Source: Pseudorhodoferax aquiterrae (GTDB lineage: Bacteria; Pseudomonadota; Gammaproteobacteria; Burkholderiales; Burkholderiaceae_C). Taken from it: a stretch of 54,483 nt of DNA. Every line of letters begins with the position of its first letter. Within the stretch, counting starts at the first letter, position 1. The notes beneath the pieces were generated by a model. That model ran no database searches. It worked only from the letters and a program-made list of their open reading frames with translations, and had not been told where the DNA came from. This document shows, in pieces, positions 44,814-54,200 of this stretch. The translations under genes and the position numbers were made by a program. The DNA is taken from NCBI RefSeq assembly GCF_014652235.1, contig NZ_BMYK01000035.1, forward strand, positions 1 through 54,483, written 5' to 3'.

Positions 44814-46238
44814 TCAAGCCGGGAGGGCGCCGGCCGGCGCGCCCAGGGGCGTGGGTGGCGGTGTGGCCGCGGGAGCCGCGCCCGGTTCGGCCACGGCATC
44901 GGCCGTGGCCAGCGCCAGGTCGAAGCTGAACTCGGTCCAGGCGCCCTCTTCGCTGGCCACGGTCAGCTGCCCCCCGTGGCGCTGCACGATGGCATAGCAG
45001 ACCGCCAGGCCCAGGCCCAGGCCCTGGCCCACCTCGCGCGTGGTGAAGAAGGGCTCGAACACCCGCTCGAGGTTTTCCGGCGCGATGCCGGTCCCGTTGT
45101 CGCGCACGTGCACGTGCAAGCGTGCGCCCTGGCGCTCGGCCCGCACGCCGATCTGCGGCGCCAGGCCCGGCCGGCGCTGCGCCGCCTTGTGCAGGGCCAG
45201 CGCCGCATTGCCGAGCAGGTTCACGAGCACGCCGATGACGGCCGGCTCGTCGCCCCGCACATGGGTGTCCAGCGGCAGCTGGGTGTCGACGGCCACGCCC
45301 TTGAGTTCGAAGCCGGTGAGCCGCAGCGCCGAGCGCAGCGCTTTCTCGAACAGGAAGATGCGCTCGCTGTCGCCGCCCGGCTTCTGGTAGGCGAAGGTCT
45401 TGAGGTCGGTCACGATGTTCTGCACGCGCAGCATGCCGTCCTTGGCATCGGTCAGGCTTTCCTTGAGGTCGGCGCTGGCGGCCACGGCCGGGTCCATCAG
45501 CGCCATGTTGAGCGCCATCATGCTGTAGTTGACGGGGTTGTTGACCTCGTGCAGCAGCCCGGCCGACAGCGTGCCCAGGGCCGCCATCTTCTCCTGCTGC
45601 ATCATCATGCCCTTGATCTGGGCCAGGGCCTGGTTGGTGCTCAGCAGGGAGGCGTTCTTCTCCGAGACCTCGTGCTGCAGCGCGAACAGACGCATGCGCG
45701 CGTGCTCGTTGTAGAAAGTGCAGCCGGCCGAGATCGCGACCGAGAACAGCAGGAACAGCGTGTTGCCGATCAGCGCCGGCGGCGCCACGAGCGTGCCGGC
45801 GTGGGCCAGGCCGGCCAGGATGTAGGCCGCGCAGGTGAACACACCCAGGCCGACGGATTGCAGAAAGCCGATCGGCATGATGATGCCGGCGGCGTACAGC
45901 GCCAGGCTGAGGCCGAACACGTAGGGCGATTCCGCACCCTGCGTGGTGTAGATCATCCAGGCGATCATGACCTGCGGCAGCACCAGCCAGGCCAGCGTGA
46001 GTTCGCGCACGTACCGGGTCGCATGAGGGCGGTACAGCAAGACCAGCAGCACCAGCAGGGCCACCGTGCACAAGCCCCGCACCACGCCCAGCTGCCAGGC
46101 CTGGGCCGGGTAGAAGGTCAGGTCCAGCGCGACGCCGCCGGCCACCAGTGCCGTGGCGACGGCACAACCGGTGCGGCTGTAGGCCAGGCGGAACTCCGCC
46201 AGCTCGGCCTCGTAGTCGCGGTGCAAGTCCTGCGCCAT
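44814..46238 (-). CDS. phcS: PhcS-like membrane histidine kinase
   Basis: The 474-residue kinase has six hydrophobic segments (residues about 23-172), a coiled linker, an H-box with His230 (GLLHEVNNPVNYS) and an ATPase domain with N-box VLVNLLGNAALAL, DNGTGIAPEN, FEPFFTTR and GLGLGLAVCYAIV. My recollection is that Ralstonia PhcS autophosphorylates at His230, the same position. It should sense the 3-hydroxy fatty-acid methyl ester made by the upstream methyltransferase. The last 35 residues are Pro/Ala-rich. The gene lies 6 bases after the methyltransferase gene. Confidence 0.87.
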   Translation of the reverse strand: MAQDLHRDYEAELAEFRLAYSRTGCAVATALVAGGVALDLTFYPAQAWQLGVVRGLCTVALLVLLVLLYRPHATRYVRELTLAWLVLPQVMIAWMIYTTQGAESPYVFGLSLALYAAGIIMPIGFLQSVGLGVFTCAAYILAGLAHAGTLVAPPALIGNTLFLLFSVAISAGCTFYNEHARMRLFALQHEVSEKNASLLSTNQALAQIKGMMMQQEKMAALGTLSAGLLHEVNNPVNYSMMALNMALMDPAVAASADLKESLTDAKDGMLRVQNIVTDLKTFAYQKPGGDSERIFLFEKALRSALRLTGFELKGVAVDTQLPLDTHVRGDEPAVIGVLVNLLGNAALALHKAAQRRPGLAPQIGVRAERQGARLHVHVRDNGTGIAPENLERVFEPFFTTREVGQGLGLGLAVCYAIVQRHGGQLTVASEEGAWTEFSFDLALATADAVAEPGAAPAATPPPTPLGAPAGALPA

Positions 46239-46244
46239 GGCCGT

Positions 46245-47636
46245 TCAGGCCAGGGCCAGTTGCATGAACACGTTGACCCCGGTGGCGTCGGTCCAGATGC
46301 GTTCGACCTGGGCCGCCTCGGGCGCCAACGCGCGCATGCCGGCCTCGTCGCGGTAGATCAGATGCCATTCCAGCAGGTGTTCCATGACGCCCCTTTCCGG
46401 ATTGCTGCTGTGCACGTTGGTGACCAGCATGCTGCCACCGCTGCGCGTACGGCTGCAAAAGTACTGCAGCAGGCGATGGCAGACCTTGTCGGACAGGTAG
46501 TCGAACAGGCCGGCGCAGTAGACGAAATCAAAGGACTCCTGCGGCGCACCGCGGTCGCTGGAGGCGCGCTTGAGCAGGTTGTGCACCGATTCATGCACGA
46601 GCGTGATCGACACCTGCACACCGCGGCGGCGGCAGGCCTCTTCGATCCGGTCGCGCGTGTAGGCCAGGGTTTCCTCGCTGAAATCCATCAGCGTGAAGGC
46701 CAGGCGGCCCGGGTCGGGGTGGCTGGCGATGAGCCGCTGGATCTCCACGGCAGGGCCGCAGCCAACGTTGAGCACACGCACCGGCCCGTCGCTGCCTGGG
46801 GCCCGCGACAGGGGTGCCAGCGTGTCGACCAGGATGTCGATGCGGTTGCGGTGCGCCCGCGCGACGGCAGCATTCAGGAACAGCGCGTTGATGATCTGGA
46901 AATAGGTGCTGGCGCCGTCGCGCGGGTCCTGCAGCATCTGGTTGACCATCTGGTAGTCGCCCGCATAGCCCAGCGGCTTGGCGAAGGTGCGGTAGACGAA
47001 GGGCGCGCGCAGGATCAGCGGGTGGATCGCCGTCTGCGCGAAAGTGCGGTGGGACGGCTGCAGCGGCTCGGGCACCTCGCGCGACACGTCTTCGAGCCGG
47101 TCGAAGTAATTGCGCGCGCGCTGCATCAGCGGCTCGGCGATCTCGAAGAACACGTCCTTGCGCAGCCGGCCCTCGGCGTCCTTGGGCAGTGTGGCCGACA
47201 TGTCGGCCTGGTCGACCCAGCGCGAGACATCGGACAGGTAGGCCCGCAGTTCGCTGACCGCGACCTGGTAGGACTCCCCGATGTGGAAGCGCTGGTTCCA
47301 CTCGTCGACGAAGGCGCGCGCCTGCTGCGAGAACGAGGCCGGGTCATGGCCCAGCACGGCCAGTTCGTCCCACTCGTCGATCAGCGTGACCGAGACCACC
47401 GCCATCAGCCCGGTGTTGAGCAGGCTCACGACCACGGCCTTGCCGCGGTAGACCGGCCGCTCGCCCGCGCGCACGGTCAGCTCGCTGAGCACCTCGCTGA
47501 CCTGGACGATGGAATAGGGGTTGTAGACCTCCATCACCAGCGAACGCCGCTGGTGGTTGGTCAGCACCCCACGGACGACCTCGCCCTGGCTGTTGCGGAA
47601 GGTGATGACGGCATCGATGGCACGGGGAGACAGCAC
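46245..47636 (-). CDS. phcB: PhcB-like 3-hydroxy fatty acid methyl ester synthase
   Basis: The 463-residue protein has an N-terminal beta-rich domain (residues about 1-95, PilZ-like at low confidence: NHQRRSLVMEVYNP), a helical middle, and a C-terminal SAM-dependent methyltransferase with motif I VRVLNVGCGPAVEIQRL near residue 270 and FDFVYCAGLFDYLSD near residue 370. In Ralstonia, PhcB methylates a 3-hydroxy acid to the volatile signal 3-OH PAME or 3-OH MAME. The start is a GTG; no better start is seen upstream. It heads a four-gene operon with the kinase and two regulators, the exact order phcB-phcS-phcR-phcQ. The 70 bases upstream (47637-47706) separate it from a same-strand SEC-C gene. 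Confidence 0.84.
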   Translation of the reverse strand: MLSPRAIDAVITFRNSQGEVVRGVLTNHQRRSLVMEVYNPYSIVQVSEVLSELTVRAGERPVYRGKAVVVSLLNTGLMAVVSVTLIDEWDELAVLGHDPASFSQQARAFVDEWNQRFHIGESYQVAVSELRAYLSDVSRWVDQADMSATLPKDAEGRLRKDVFFEIAEPLMQRARNYFDRLEDVSREVPEPLQPSHRTFAQTAIHPLILRAPFVYRTFAKPLGYAGDYQMVNQMLQDPRDGASTYFQIINALFLNAAVARAHRNRIDILVDTLAPLSRAPGSDGPVRVLNVGCGPAVEIQRLIASHPDPGRLAFTLMDFSEETLAYTRDRIEEACRRRGVQVSITLVHESVHNLLKRASSDRGAPQESFDFVYCAGLFDYLSDKVCHRLLQYFCSRTRSGGSMLVTNVHSSNPERGVMEHLLEWHLIYRDEAGMRALAPEAAQVERIWTDATGVNVFMQLALA

Positions 47637-47706
47637 GGTGCAGACCTCGGCAGGCGGACGGACGATACAGCGGGCGCTTCAGCGCGCCGGCCACTGGCGG
47701 AAGCGC

Positions 47707-48564
47707 TCAGTTGGCAGCGCCATGGCACTTCTTGAACTTCTTGCCGCTGCCGCAGGGGCAGGGATCGTTGCGGCCCGGCTGCGGCTGGTCGTGGCGCACC
47801 GGGGCCACGCGGGGGCCCAGCGCCAGGCCGGCGGCGCGCAGATCGTAGACGGCCCAGACGGCTTCGCCGAAGGATTCCAGCCGCTCGGCCGACATGCTGG
47901 GCGGGCCTTCCGCGCCCTCGTCGTCCACATAGGCCGACACTTCGGCCGGGCCTTCGTCGTCCTCGCACAGCGCGGCCACGGTGCCCAGGGCCTCGTCCAT
48001 GGTGCGGGCGATGTCTTTCTCGCGGCTGGGAGCCAGCCATTCGTCGGGCCAGCTTTCCACCACCAGCATGAAGCCCAGCGCCCAGAGCTGGGCGAAGGAC
48101 GGCAGCTCGGCCACGGCCTCGGCCAGCGCGGCCTCGTCGGCGTCCGGCAGGCCCAGGGCCTCGGCACGCGCCTTGGGCTCCAGCTGGGCCATGGCACTGC
48201 GCACGTCCAGCACCTGCGGACAGTAGGCCCGTTCGTCGTCCAGGCGCTCGACCTCGGCGTCCAGCGCGCTGGCGATCTCCTGCCAGCGGCGCGCCCACAG
48301 GGTCTCGAACTGCTGGCGCATGGCCGCGTCCGGGAACAGTTCTTCCAGCGGCTTGTCCGATTCGAACAGCACCGGCCAGTAGGCAGCGGGCGCCACCGGG
48401 CTGCGGCAGCACACGAGCGCGGCCAGGAAGCCTTCGCACAACTCCCACTGCGGAGCCTCGACGCCCTGCTCGCGCAGGGTGTCGAGCCAGGCGTCGAGCC
48501 GGTCGAAGTCCTCGGGCTGCAGAGCAGGGGCGGGGGTGGAGAGGTGGGGTGCAGGTGAAGACAT
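47707..48564 (-). CDS. UPF0149/YecA-family protein with SEC-C zinc motif
   Basis: The 285-residue protein has a YecA-type helical domain ([15 protein letters not shown] and [17 protein letters not shown]) and a C-terminal SEC-C metal-binding motif, [18 protein letters not shown]. The motif binds zinc and, in SecA and YecA proteins, contacts ribosomes. An acidic low-complexity stretch ([20 protein letters not shown]) lies between. ATG 48564 is preferred; the frame extends upstream without family-like residues. It precedes phcB on the same strand but need not be in its operon. Confidence 0.88.
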   Translation of the reverse strand: MSSPAPHLSTPAPALQPEDFDRLDAWLDTLREQGVEAPQWELCEGFLAALVCCRSPVAPAAYWPVLFESDKPLEELFPDAAMRQQFETLWARRWQEIASALDAEVERLDDERAYCPQVLDVRSAMAQLEPKARAEALGLPDADEAALAEAVAELPSFAQLWALGFMLVVESWPDEWLAPSREKDIARTMDEALGTVAALCEDDEGPAEVSAYVDDEGAEGPPSMSAERLESFGEAVWAVYDLRAAGLALGPRVAPVRHDQPQPGRNDPCPCGSGKKFKKCHGAAN

Positions 48565-48652
48565 GTTGGTACGGGCCGCGCCGCTCCAGCGACGAGCGCC
48601 CGGCAAAAGCGAAATGGAATCGCCGGGTCCCCACGGGACGCAACGCGATCCA

Positions 48653-48671
48653 GCATGCACGTTGCGCATGC
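48653..48671. repeat. 19-bp inverted repeat GCATGC-N7-GCATGC
   Basis: The repeat GCATGC ACGTTGC GCATGC sits directly after the PIN gene stop and upstream of the SEC-C gene. A stem of 6 bp with a 7-base loop could end the PIN/rRNA-methyltransferase transcript or act as an operator; no T-run follows. I see no other feature in the 107-base gap 48565-48671. Confidence 0.35.
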
Positions 48672-49169
48672 TTACATCTGTTGGAAGTGTGCCAGCTTCG
48701 ACCCAGCCTCAACACCTTGCGGGGCCGTGTCTGCATGACGCTTGGTAAGCAACTGTTGCAGAACGTCCACGCCCAGGGGCGCGAGCCTGGCGCGCGTGGC
48801 GAGCACCGCACGGTCCTTGCTCAGCAGCAGGGCGCGGTGCGCGACAGCAAGGTCGATGAAGGGCTGGTCATCGGGGTCGCTGCACCGCACGGCGCAGGCG
48901 GGCACGGCCTCGGTCATCCGGCTCAGGGCATCGAAGGCCGCGAGCGCCGCTTCCGCCGAGCGGCCGTGGGCCTGGCGCCAGGCCAGCAGGTGGGCGTAAT
49001 CGAGCACGCGCGCGAACTCTTCACGCATGGTTGGCAGCACCAGCCAGTGCAGACGGCCCTGTGCCAGCGCCTGCCGCAGCGCGGCGGTGCGGGGGTCGTC
49101 GAACACCAGCAGGTCCAGCGCGACGTTGGTGTCCAGCACCACGGCGCGGCCGGGCTCAGCTGGCGCCAT
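48672..49169 (-). CDS. PIN-domain protein, COG1569-type putative toxin
   Basis: The 165-residue protein matches the 'putative toxin, PIN family' group: [14 protein letters not shown] (Asp13), MREEFARVL (Glu50/51), [15 protein letters not shown] and [10 protein letters not shown] carry the acidic metal ligands. It overlaps the rRNA methyltransferase gene by 14 bases and has no visible antitoxin next to it, so it is either an orphan toxin tolerated in a housekeeping operon or has a domesticated RNase function. Confidence 0.85.
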   Translation of the reverse strand: MAPAEPGRAVVLDTNVALDLLVFDDPRTAALRQALAQGRLHWLVLPTMREEFARVLDYAHLLAWRQAHGRSAEAALAAFDALSRMTEAVPACAVRCSDPDDQPFIDLAVAHRALLLSKDRAVLATRARLAPLGVDVLQQLLTKRHADTAPQGVEAGSKLAHFQQM

Positions 49170-50406
49170 GGCCGTCGTCGATGGTGGGCGGGACCGGGGT
49201 GGCCGCCGGCGTGCCGCGCGCCGAGCCGGCCACCAGCTCGAAGCGGAACAGCCGGCATTCGATCGGGCCGTTCCACATGGGCACGCGGCGCGATTCCTTC
49301 AGGCGCATGCGGCTGGGCAGCTTGGCGTCCGGCGTCAGCACCCAGGCGGTCCAGCCCGCGTAGTGGCGCTTCCAGTGGCTGGCCAGCTGCGGGAAGAAGT
49401 CGCCACCGTCGTCGGTCTGCGCGCTCTCGCGGCCAGGCGCCGGTCCGCGGCCGCCACCTGCCACGCCGGCCACGGCGATGCGTTCTCCGTAGGGCGGATT
49501 GAGCAGCATGGTGCCGGCCTCGGCCGGCGGCATGCGCTGCAGCGCGTCGCCGCCGCGCAGCTGCACGGCCGCGGCGACGCCGGCGCGCTGGGCGTTGCGC
49601 TGCGCGAAATCGACCATGCGGTGGGCCACGTCGCTGCCGAACACGGTGGCCGTGGGCGCGTGCTGGGCGGCCTGGGCCTCCTCGCGCAGCGAGGCCCAGA
49701 CATGGGCCTGGAAGGGCGCCAGCCGCTCGAAACCGAAGCGCCGGTGCAGGCCCGGCGCGATGCCGCAGGCGATCTGCGCGGCCTCGATGGCGATGGTTCC
49801 GCTGCCGCAGCACGGGTCGTACAAGGGGGTCTGGGCGTCCCAGCCGCTGGCCGCGAGCATGGCGGCGGCCAGCGTTTCCTTGAGCGGCGCGTCGCCCTTG
49901 TCCTCGCGCCAGCCGCGCTTGAACAGCGGCTCGCCCGAGCTGTCGATGTACAGCTGCAGCCGGTCGGCGGTCAGGTGGGCGTAGATGCGCACCTGGGGGA
50001 AGCGCGTGTCCACGTCGGGCCGGCTGCCGGTCTTGTCGCGGAAGCGGTCGGCGATGGCGTCCTTGATGCGCAGCGCTGCGAAGTTCAGGCTCTTGAGCGG
50101 GCTGTGCTGGGCCGTGAGCTCGATCTTGAAGCTCTGGCGCGGCGTGAACCACGCCTCCCAGGCGACGTTGGCGGCAATCGCATAGAGGTCCTGCTCCTGG
50201 CGGTAGTCGCCATGGGCCAGTTCGATCAGCACGCGCTGGCACAGCCGGCTGTGCAGGTTCAGCCGCATGGCATCGCGCCAGGAGGCGCTGAGGCGCACGC
50301 CGGCGCGGCGGGCCTGGACCGGGGCGCCGGCGATGCGCGCGGCCTCGTCGGCCAGCATGGCTTCGACACCCGCCGCACAGGGCAGGAACAAGCGCAGGTT
50401 TTGCAT
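49156..50406 (-). CDS. THUMP-domain 23S rRNA (guanine-N2) methyltransferase, RlmL N-half-like
   Basis: The 416-residue protein has an N-terminal ferredoxin-like/THUMP region (residues about 1-160) and a class I SAM methyltransferase with DPCCGSGTIAIEAAQIA near residue 195 and the catalytic NPPYGERI near residue 300. That is the layout of the COG0116 family and of the N-terminal half of E. coli RlmL, which methylates G2445. A Gly-rich insertion (GVAGGGRGPAPGRE) follows the NPPY motif. It starts 3 bases after rpoN ends and likely belongs to the lptA-lptB-rpoN transcript. Confidence 0.88.
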   Translation of the reverse strand: MQNLRLFLPCAAGVEAMLADEAARIAGAPVQARRAGVRLSASWRDAMRLNLHSRLCQRVLIELAHGDYRQEQDLYAIAANVAWEAWFTPRQSFKIELTAQHSPLKSLNFAALRIKDAIADRFRDKTGSRPDVDTRFPQVRIYAHLTADRLQLYIDSSGEPLFKRGWREDKGDAPLKETLAAAMLAASGWDAQTPLYDPCCGSGTIAIEAAQIACGIAPGLHRRFGFERLAPFQAHVWASLREEAQAAQHAPTATVFGSDVAHRMVDFAQRNAQRAGVAAAVQLRGGDALQRMPPAEAGTMLLNPPYGERIAVAGVAGGGRGPAPGRESAQTDDGGDFFPQLASHWKRHYAGWTAWVLTPDAKLPSRMRLKESRRVPMWNGPIECRLFRFELVAGSARGTPAATPVPPTIDDGHGAS

Positions 50407-50409
50407 GGC

Positions 50410-51993
50410 TTACAGCGCTTTGCGCAGGTTTGTTGGCGCGATGCGCAGGGCTTCGCGGTACTTGGCGACGGTGCGGCGTGCGCACTCGATGCCCTGCTCC
50501 TTGAGCATGTCGGACAGCTGGCTGTCCGACAGCGGCTTCTTCGGGTCCTCGGCCGTGACGAACTGCTTGATCAGCGCGCGCACGGCCGTGCTGGACGCGT
50601 TGCCGCCGGTCTCGGTGCCCAGCGAGGAGCCGAAGAAGTACTTGAGCTCAAAGGTGCCGAAGGGCGTGGCCATGTACTTGGCCGTGGTCACGCGGCTGAT
50701 GGTGGATTCGTGCAGGCCGAGTTCGTCGGCGATCTCGCGCAGCACCAGCGGGCGCATGGCCAGTGCACCGTGCGTGAAGAAGTTCTTCTGCCGCTCGACG
50801 ATGGCGTTGGACACGCGCAGGATGGTGTCGAAGCGCTGCTGGATGTTCTTGATGAACCAGCGCGCCTCCTGCAGCCGCTGCTGCAGCGCCGCGGTGTCGG
50901 AGGCCTCGCGGCCGCCGCCGCGGTGCTGCTTGAGCGCATTGGCGTAGATGTCGTGCACGCGCAGGCGCGGCATCACGTCGGCATTGAGCTGGGCGCGGAA
51001 GCGCACGTTGGCGCCGCGCCCGCTCTTGACGACGATGACGTCGGGCACGATGACGTTGCGCTCCACGTCGACGAACTTGCGGCCCGGCTTGGGTTCGAGC
51101 CGCGTGATCAGCGCCAGCGCGGCCTTGATGCCTGCCTCGTTGTCGCCGCACAAGTTGGCCAGGCGGCGCAGGTCGCGCCGCGCCAGCAGGTCCATGGACT
51201 GGCGGCACATGCGCAGCGCGGTGCGCCGCAGCGGGGGCGGCACCTCGTCCTCGGGCAGGGCACGGATCTGCAGCGCCAGGCATTCGCCCAGGTTGCGTGC
51301 GCCCACGCCGGGCGGCTCCAGGTTCTGCAGCAGGCGCAGGGCCACGGTGAAGCGGTGCACGAGTTCCTCGAGCGCCTCGGGATCGTCGCCGGCGAAACCG
51401 GCGGCCAGCTCCTCCAGGCTGTCTTCGAGGTAGCCGTCCTCGTTGAGCGACTCGATCAGGAAGCGCAGCGCCGCCGTGTCCTCCTCCGACAGGCGCAGCG
51501 CCAGCGCCTGGCGGTGCAGGAAGCTGGCCAGCGACTCCTGGCTGCGCGCCAGTTCGGTGGCATCGGCCTCGCCGTCCTCGCCCTGGGTGGCGCCGTTGCG
51601 CGGCAGGGCGTCGCCGCCCCACTCGCCGTCGTCGGGCGCGATGTCGTGGGTGCCGTCGCCCTCCCAATCGTGCTCGTCGGCCTGGCCGGTCAGCGGCGAC
51701 TCGGATTCGATGCGGCTCTCGGCCGGCGCCTCGGTGGCGTAGTCCAGGCCGCTGGACAGCACGGCCTCGGTGTCGCGGTCTTCCTCGCGCACCGGCGTGT
51801 CGGCCTGGGCCAGCCCGAAATCCTCGCCCGGCGCCTCGTCCATGGACTGTTCCAGGAACGGGTTCTCGTCGAGCATCTGCTCGACCTCCTGCGACAGCTC
51901 CAGCGTGGACAGCTGCAGCAGCCGGATCGACTGCTGCAGCTGGGGGGTCAGTGCCAGGTGCTGGGAGACGCGGAGGGAGAGACCTTGCTTCAT
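50410..51993 (-). CDS. rpoN: RNA polymerase sigma-54 factor
   Basis: The 527-residue sigma factor directs RNA polymerase to -24/-12 promoters and needs enhancer-binding ATPases. The Gln/Leu-rich region I (MKQGLSLRVSQHLALTPQLQQ) opens the protein, an acidic region II spans about residues 55-165, and the C-terminal RpoN box ARRTVAKYRE is near residue 505. The gene follows lptB by 17 bases, the standard proteobacterial order. Confidence 0.96.
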   Translation of the reverse strand: MKQGLSLRVSQHLALTPQLQQSIRLLQLSTLELSQEVEQMLDENPFLEQSMDEAPGEDFGLAQADTPVREEDRDTEAVLSSGLDYATEAPAESRIESESPLTGQADEHDWEGDGTHDIAPDDGEWGGDALPRNGATQGEDGEADATELARSQESLASFLHRQALALRLSEEDTAALRFLIESLNEDGYLEDSLEELAAGFAGDDPEALEELVHRFTVALRLLQNLEPPGVGARNLGECLALQIRALPEDEVPPPLRRTALRMCRQSMDLLARRDLRRLANLCGDNEAGIKAALALITRLEPKPGRKFVDVERNVIVPDVIVVKSGRGANVRFRAQLNADVMPRLRVHDIYANALKQHRGGGREASDTAALQQRLQEARWFIKNIQQRFDTILRVSNAIVERQKNFFTHGALAMRPLVLREIADELGLHESTISRVTTAKYMATPFGTFELKYFFGSSLGTETGGNASSTAVRALIKQFVTAEDPKKPLSDSQLSDMLKEQGIECARRTVAKYREALRIAPTNLRKAL

Positions 51994-52010
51994 CGAAACC
52001 GTCGGCTCCC

Positions 52011-52787
52011 CTACATCCGGAAGTGCTCGCCGAGGTAGACCCGGCGCACTTCGGCGTTGTCGACGATCTCGGCGGGCGTGCCCTTGGCCAGCACCCGGCC
52101 CTCGCTGATGATGTAGGCGTGGTCGCAGATGCCCAGGGTCTCGCGCACGTTGTGGTCGGTGATCAGCACGCCGATGCCGCGGCCCTTCAGGAAGCTTACG
52201 ATGCGCTGGATCTCGATCACGGCGATCGGGTCGATGCCGGCGAAGGGCTCGTCCAGCAGGATGAAGCGCGGCTGCGTGGCCAGCGCGCGCGCGATCTCCA
52301 CGCGCCGGCGCTCGCCGCCGGACAAGGCCAGCGCCGAAGAATCGCGCAGATGGTCCACGCGCAGGTCCTGCAACAGGCCGGTCAGGCGTTCCTCGATCTC
52401 CTTGCGGGCAAGCGCCTTGCCCTCGGGCGTGTGCTGCAGTTCCAGCACGGCGCGCACGTTTTCCTCGACCGTCAGCTTGCGGAAGATCGAGGCCTCCTGC
52501 GGCAGGTAGGACAGGCCCAGGCTGGCGCGCCGGTGGATCGGCATGTGCTCGACCGAGGCGCCGTCGATGGCGATGTGGCCACCGTCGGCCCGCACCAGGC
52601 CCACGATCATGTAGAACGAGGTGGTCTTGCCGGCGCCGTTGGGGCCCAGCAGGCCCACCACCTCGCCCTTGTTGACGGTCAGCGAGACGTCGTGCACCAC
52701 CTTGCGGCTGCCATACGACTTCTGCAGCTGGCGCGCGACCAGCCGGCTGCCGCCCGCTTCGCCGAAGGCGCTGTCGGTGGCCGCCAC
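52011..52787 (-). CDS. lptB: LPS export ABC transporter ATP-binding protein LptB
   Basis: The cytoplasmic ATPase powers LptB2FG, which extracts lipopolysaccharide from the inner membrane. Of its 258 residues, Walker A is [13 protein letters not shown], the signature is [15 protein letters not shown] and Walker B is [20 protein letters not shown] and YLGEHFRM are characteristic LptB segments. The GTG at 52787 lies one base after the lptA stop; this leaves an N-terminal extension of about 16 residues relative to E. coli LptB. The longer open frame lies within lptA and is not used. Confidence 0.94.
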   Translation of the reverse strand: MAATDSAFGEAGGSRLVARQLQKSYGSRKVVHDVSLTVNKGEVVGLLGPNGAGKTTSFYMIVGLVRADGGHIAIDGASVEHMPIHRRASLGLSYLPQEASIFRKLTVEENVRAVLELQHTPEGKALARKEIEERLTGLLQDLRVDHLRDSSALALSGGERRRVEIARALATQPRFILLDEPFAGIDPIAVIEIQRIVSFLKGRGIGVLITDHNVRETLGICDHAYIISEGRVLAKGTPAEIVDNAEVRRVYLGEHFRM

Positions 52788-52788
52788 C

Positions 52789-53409
52789 TCAGTTCTTCTC
52801 CGTGCCGAGCCGGGTGCTGGGCCTGAGCGGTGCGCTCGGCTGGGCCGGCGCCTTGGGCGCGCTCGCCGACGGGGCGGGCGACAGCATGGCGCGCACGCGC
52901 GCGTCGGGATTGGTGCTGCCGGGCTTGGCCGCATCCACGGTGAAGACCTCGGTCACGTTGTTGTAGACGATCACATTGCCCGTCACCTCGTCGTTCATGG
53001 TGCTGCCGACGAAGCGGCGCATCACGGCGCGGCGCGTGAAGATGACCTTGTCGGCCTTGCCGTCGTAGTCGATCACCTCGCCCTGGCCCTCGACGTATTC
53101 GTCCACACCCTCGCGCTTCTCGCGGTAGTAGGCCAGTTCGCCCGGCGCGGCCGTGATGGTGGCGAACTGGTAGCCCTGGGCATCCTTGCGCACTTCCACG
53201 CGCGCGCCACGCGCCAGGATCGTCCCCTTGGTCACGACCACGCGGCCCGTGAACACGTTGACCTGCTTGAGGTCGTCGTAGCGCATGGCATCGGCCTCGA
53301 TGTTCATGGGCTTGTCGCGGTCGGCACGTTCGGCCAGCGCCGGTCCGAGAGACAGGGCAAGGGCCAGGCCGACGAGGAAGGAAGCGGTGGTGGGTTTCAT
53401 GAAAGGCAC
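52789..53409 (-). CDS. lptA: LPS transport periplasmic protein LptA
   Basis: The periplasmic bridge protein carries lipopolysaccharide from LptC to LptD. Of 206 residues the first 26 form a signal peptide (ALA cleavage), and the OstA/LptA beta-jellyroll follows ([32 protein letters not shown]). The C-terminal 45 residues are a low-complexity Pro/Ala/Ser tail. MKPTT at 53400 is an alternative start three codons downstream. lptB starts immediately after its stop. An lptC gene is not present upstream, where dsbA lies instead. Confidence 0.93.
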   Translation of the reverse strand: MPFMKPTTASFLVGLALALSLGPALAERADRDKPMNIEADAMRYDDLKQVNVFTGRVVVTKGTILARGARVEVRKDAQGYQFATITAAPGELAYYREKREGVDEYVEGQGEVIDYDGKADKVIFTRRAVMRRFVGSTMNDEVTGNVIVYNNVTEVFTVDAAKPGSTNPDARVRAMLSPAPSASAPKAPAQPSAPLRPSTRLGTEKN

Positions 53410-53448
53410 GAATCTTGCTCGGCCATTGTAGCGGGCGTGAGCGAATGC

Positions 53449-53479
53449 AAAAACGACATGGCCCGCATCCGCGGGCCAT
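53449..53479 (-). terminator. rho-independent terminator of dsbA
   Basis: A perfect 9-bp stem, ATGGCCCGC with GCGGGCCAT (53458-53466 and 53471-53479), has a 4-base loop. On the minus strand it is followed within 4 bases by a run of five T (53453-53449). It lies 25 bases past the dsbA stop and separates that gene from lptA. Confidence 0.82.
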
Positions 53480-53503
53480 TGTGCAGTGCAATATCGCTGC
53501 AGT

Positions 53504-54151
53504 CTACGACTTGGTCTTGCTGCGCTGCTCGGCGATCAGCTGGTCGGTGACGGTCAGGGCGCGGTTCATGTTCTGCGCCAGCGTGCCGTCGGTGTAGTAG
53601 CGGCCGTTGATGCCGATGGCGGGCACGCCGGCCAGCTTGTAGGCGTCCTGCAGCTGGGTGGCCTTGCGCACCTTGGTCGCGACGTTGAACGAGTTGTAGG
53701 TCTCGGTGAACTTGGCCTTGTCCAGGCCCTGGCTGGCGGCCCAGGCGATCACGGTGTCGTCGGTGTTCAGGCGCTGCTTGTCCACGTGGATGGCGTAGAA
53801 GGCCTTGCGGTGCAGTTCCTCGACCTTGCCCAGCGCTTCCAGCGTGTAGTAGAGCTTTTGCAGCGGCACGAAGTCGTTGCGGAAGGCCACGGGCGCGCGG
53901 CGGAAGGCCACATCCTTGGGCAGTTGCTTGACCCAGGACTCCAGCGCCGGCTCGAAGGCGTTGCAGTGCGGGCAGGCGTACCAGAAGAACTCCACCACCT
54001 CGATCTTGCCGGGGGGCGCTTCGGTACCGGCCGGCTTTTCCAGCACCAGGTAGTCGGTGCCGGCCTTGGCTTGCGCCCAGACGGCGGGCGCCTGGGTCAG
54101 GCCCAGTGCGGACACGGCCAGGCCGGCTTTCGAGAACTCACGACGTTTCAT
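53504..54151 (-). CDS. dsbA: thiol:disulfide interchange protein DsbA
   Basis: The periplasmic oxidase introduces disulfides into exported proteins. The 215-residue protein has a signal peptide with a twin-arginine-like start (MKRREFSKAG), a thioredoxin fold with the CPHC active site (Cys60 and Cys63) in FFWYACPHCNAF, and the cis-Pro loop LAGVPAIGING. It follows the SPOR-domain gene by 49 bases, which include a 15-bp palindrome GCCGGTCTGACCGGC (54169-54183), and is ended by its own terminator. Confidence 0.93.
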   Translation of the reverse strand: MKRREFSKAGLAVSALGLTQAPAVWAQAKAGTDYLVLEKPAGTEAPPGKIEVVEFFWYACPHCNAFEPALESWVKQLPKDVAFRRAPVAFRNDFVPLQKLYYTLEALGKVEELHRKAFYAIHVDKQRLNTDDTVIAWAASQGLDKAKFTETYNSFNVATKVRKATQLQDAYKLAGVPAIGINGRYYTDGTLAQNMNRALTVTDQLIAEQRSKTKS

Positions 54152-54200
54152 TGGTTTGAACTCCTAGGGCCGGTCTGACCGGCATCGGTCGCAAAAAGTT

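Noticed and set aside
54169-54183. Palindrome GCCGGTCTGACCGGC as a terminator of the SPOR gene
   Set aside because: No T-run follows on the minus strand (the T-run precedes it) and dsbA follows closely; it is left as an unexplained hairpin within the dsbA leader.
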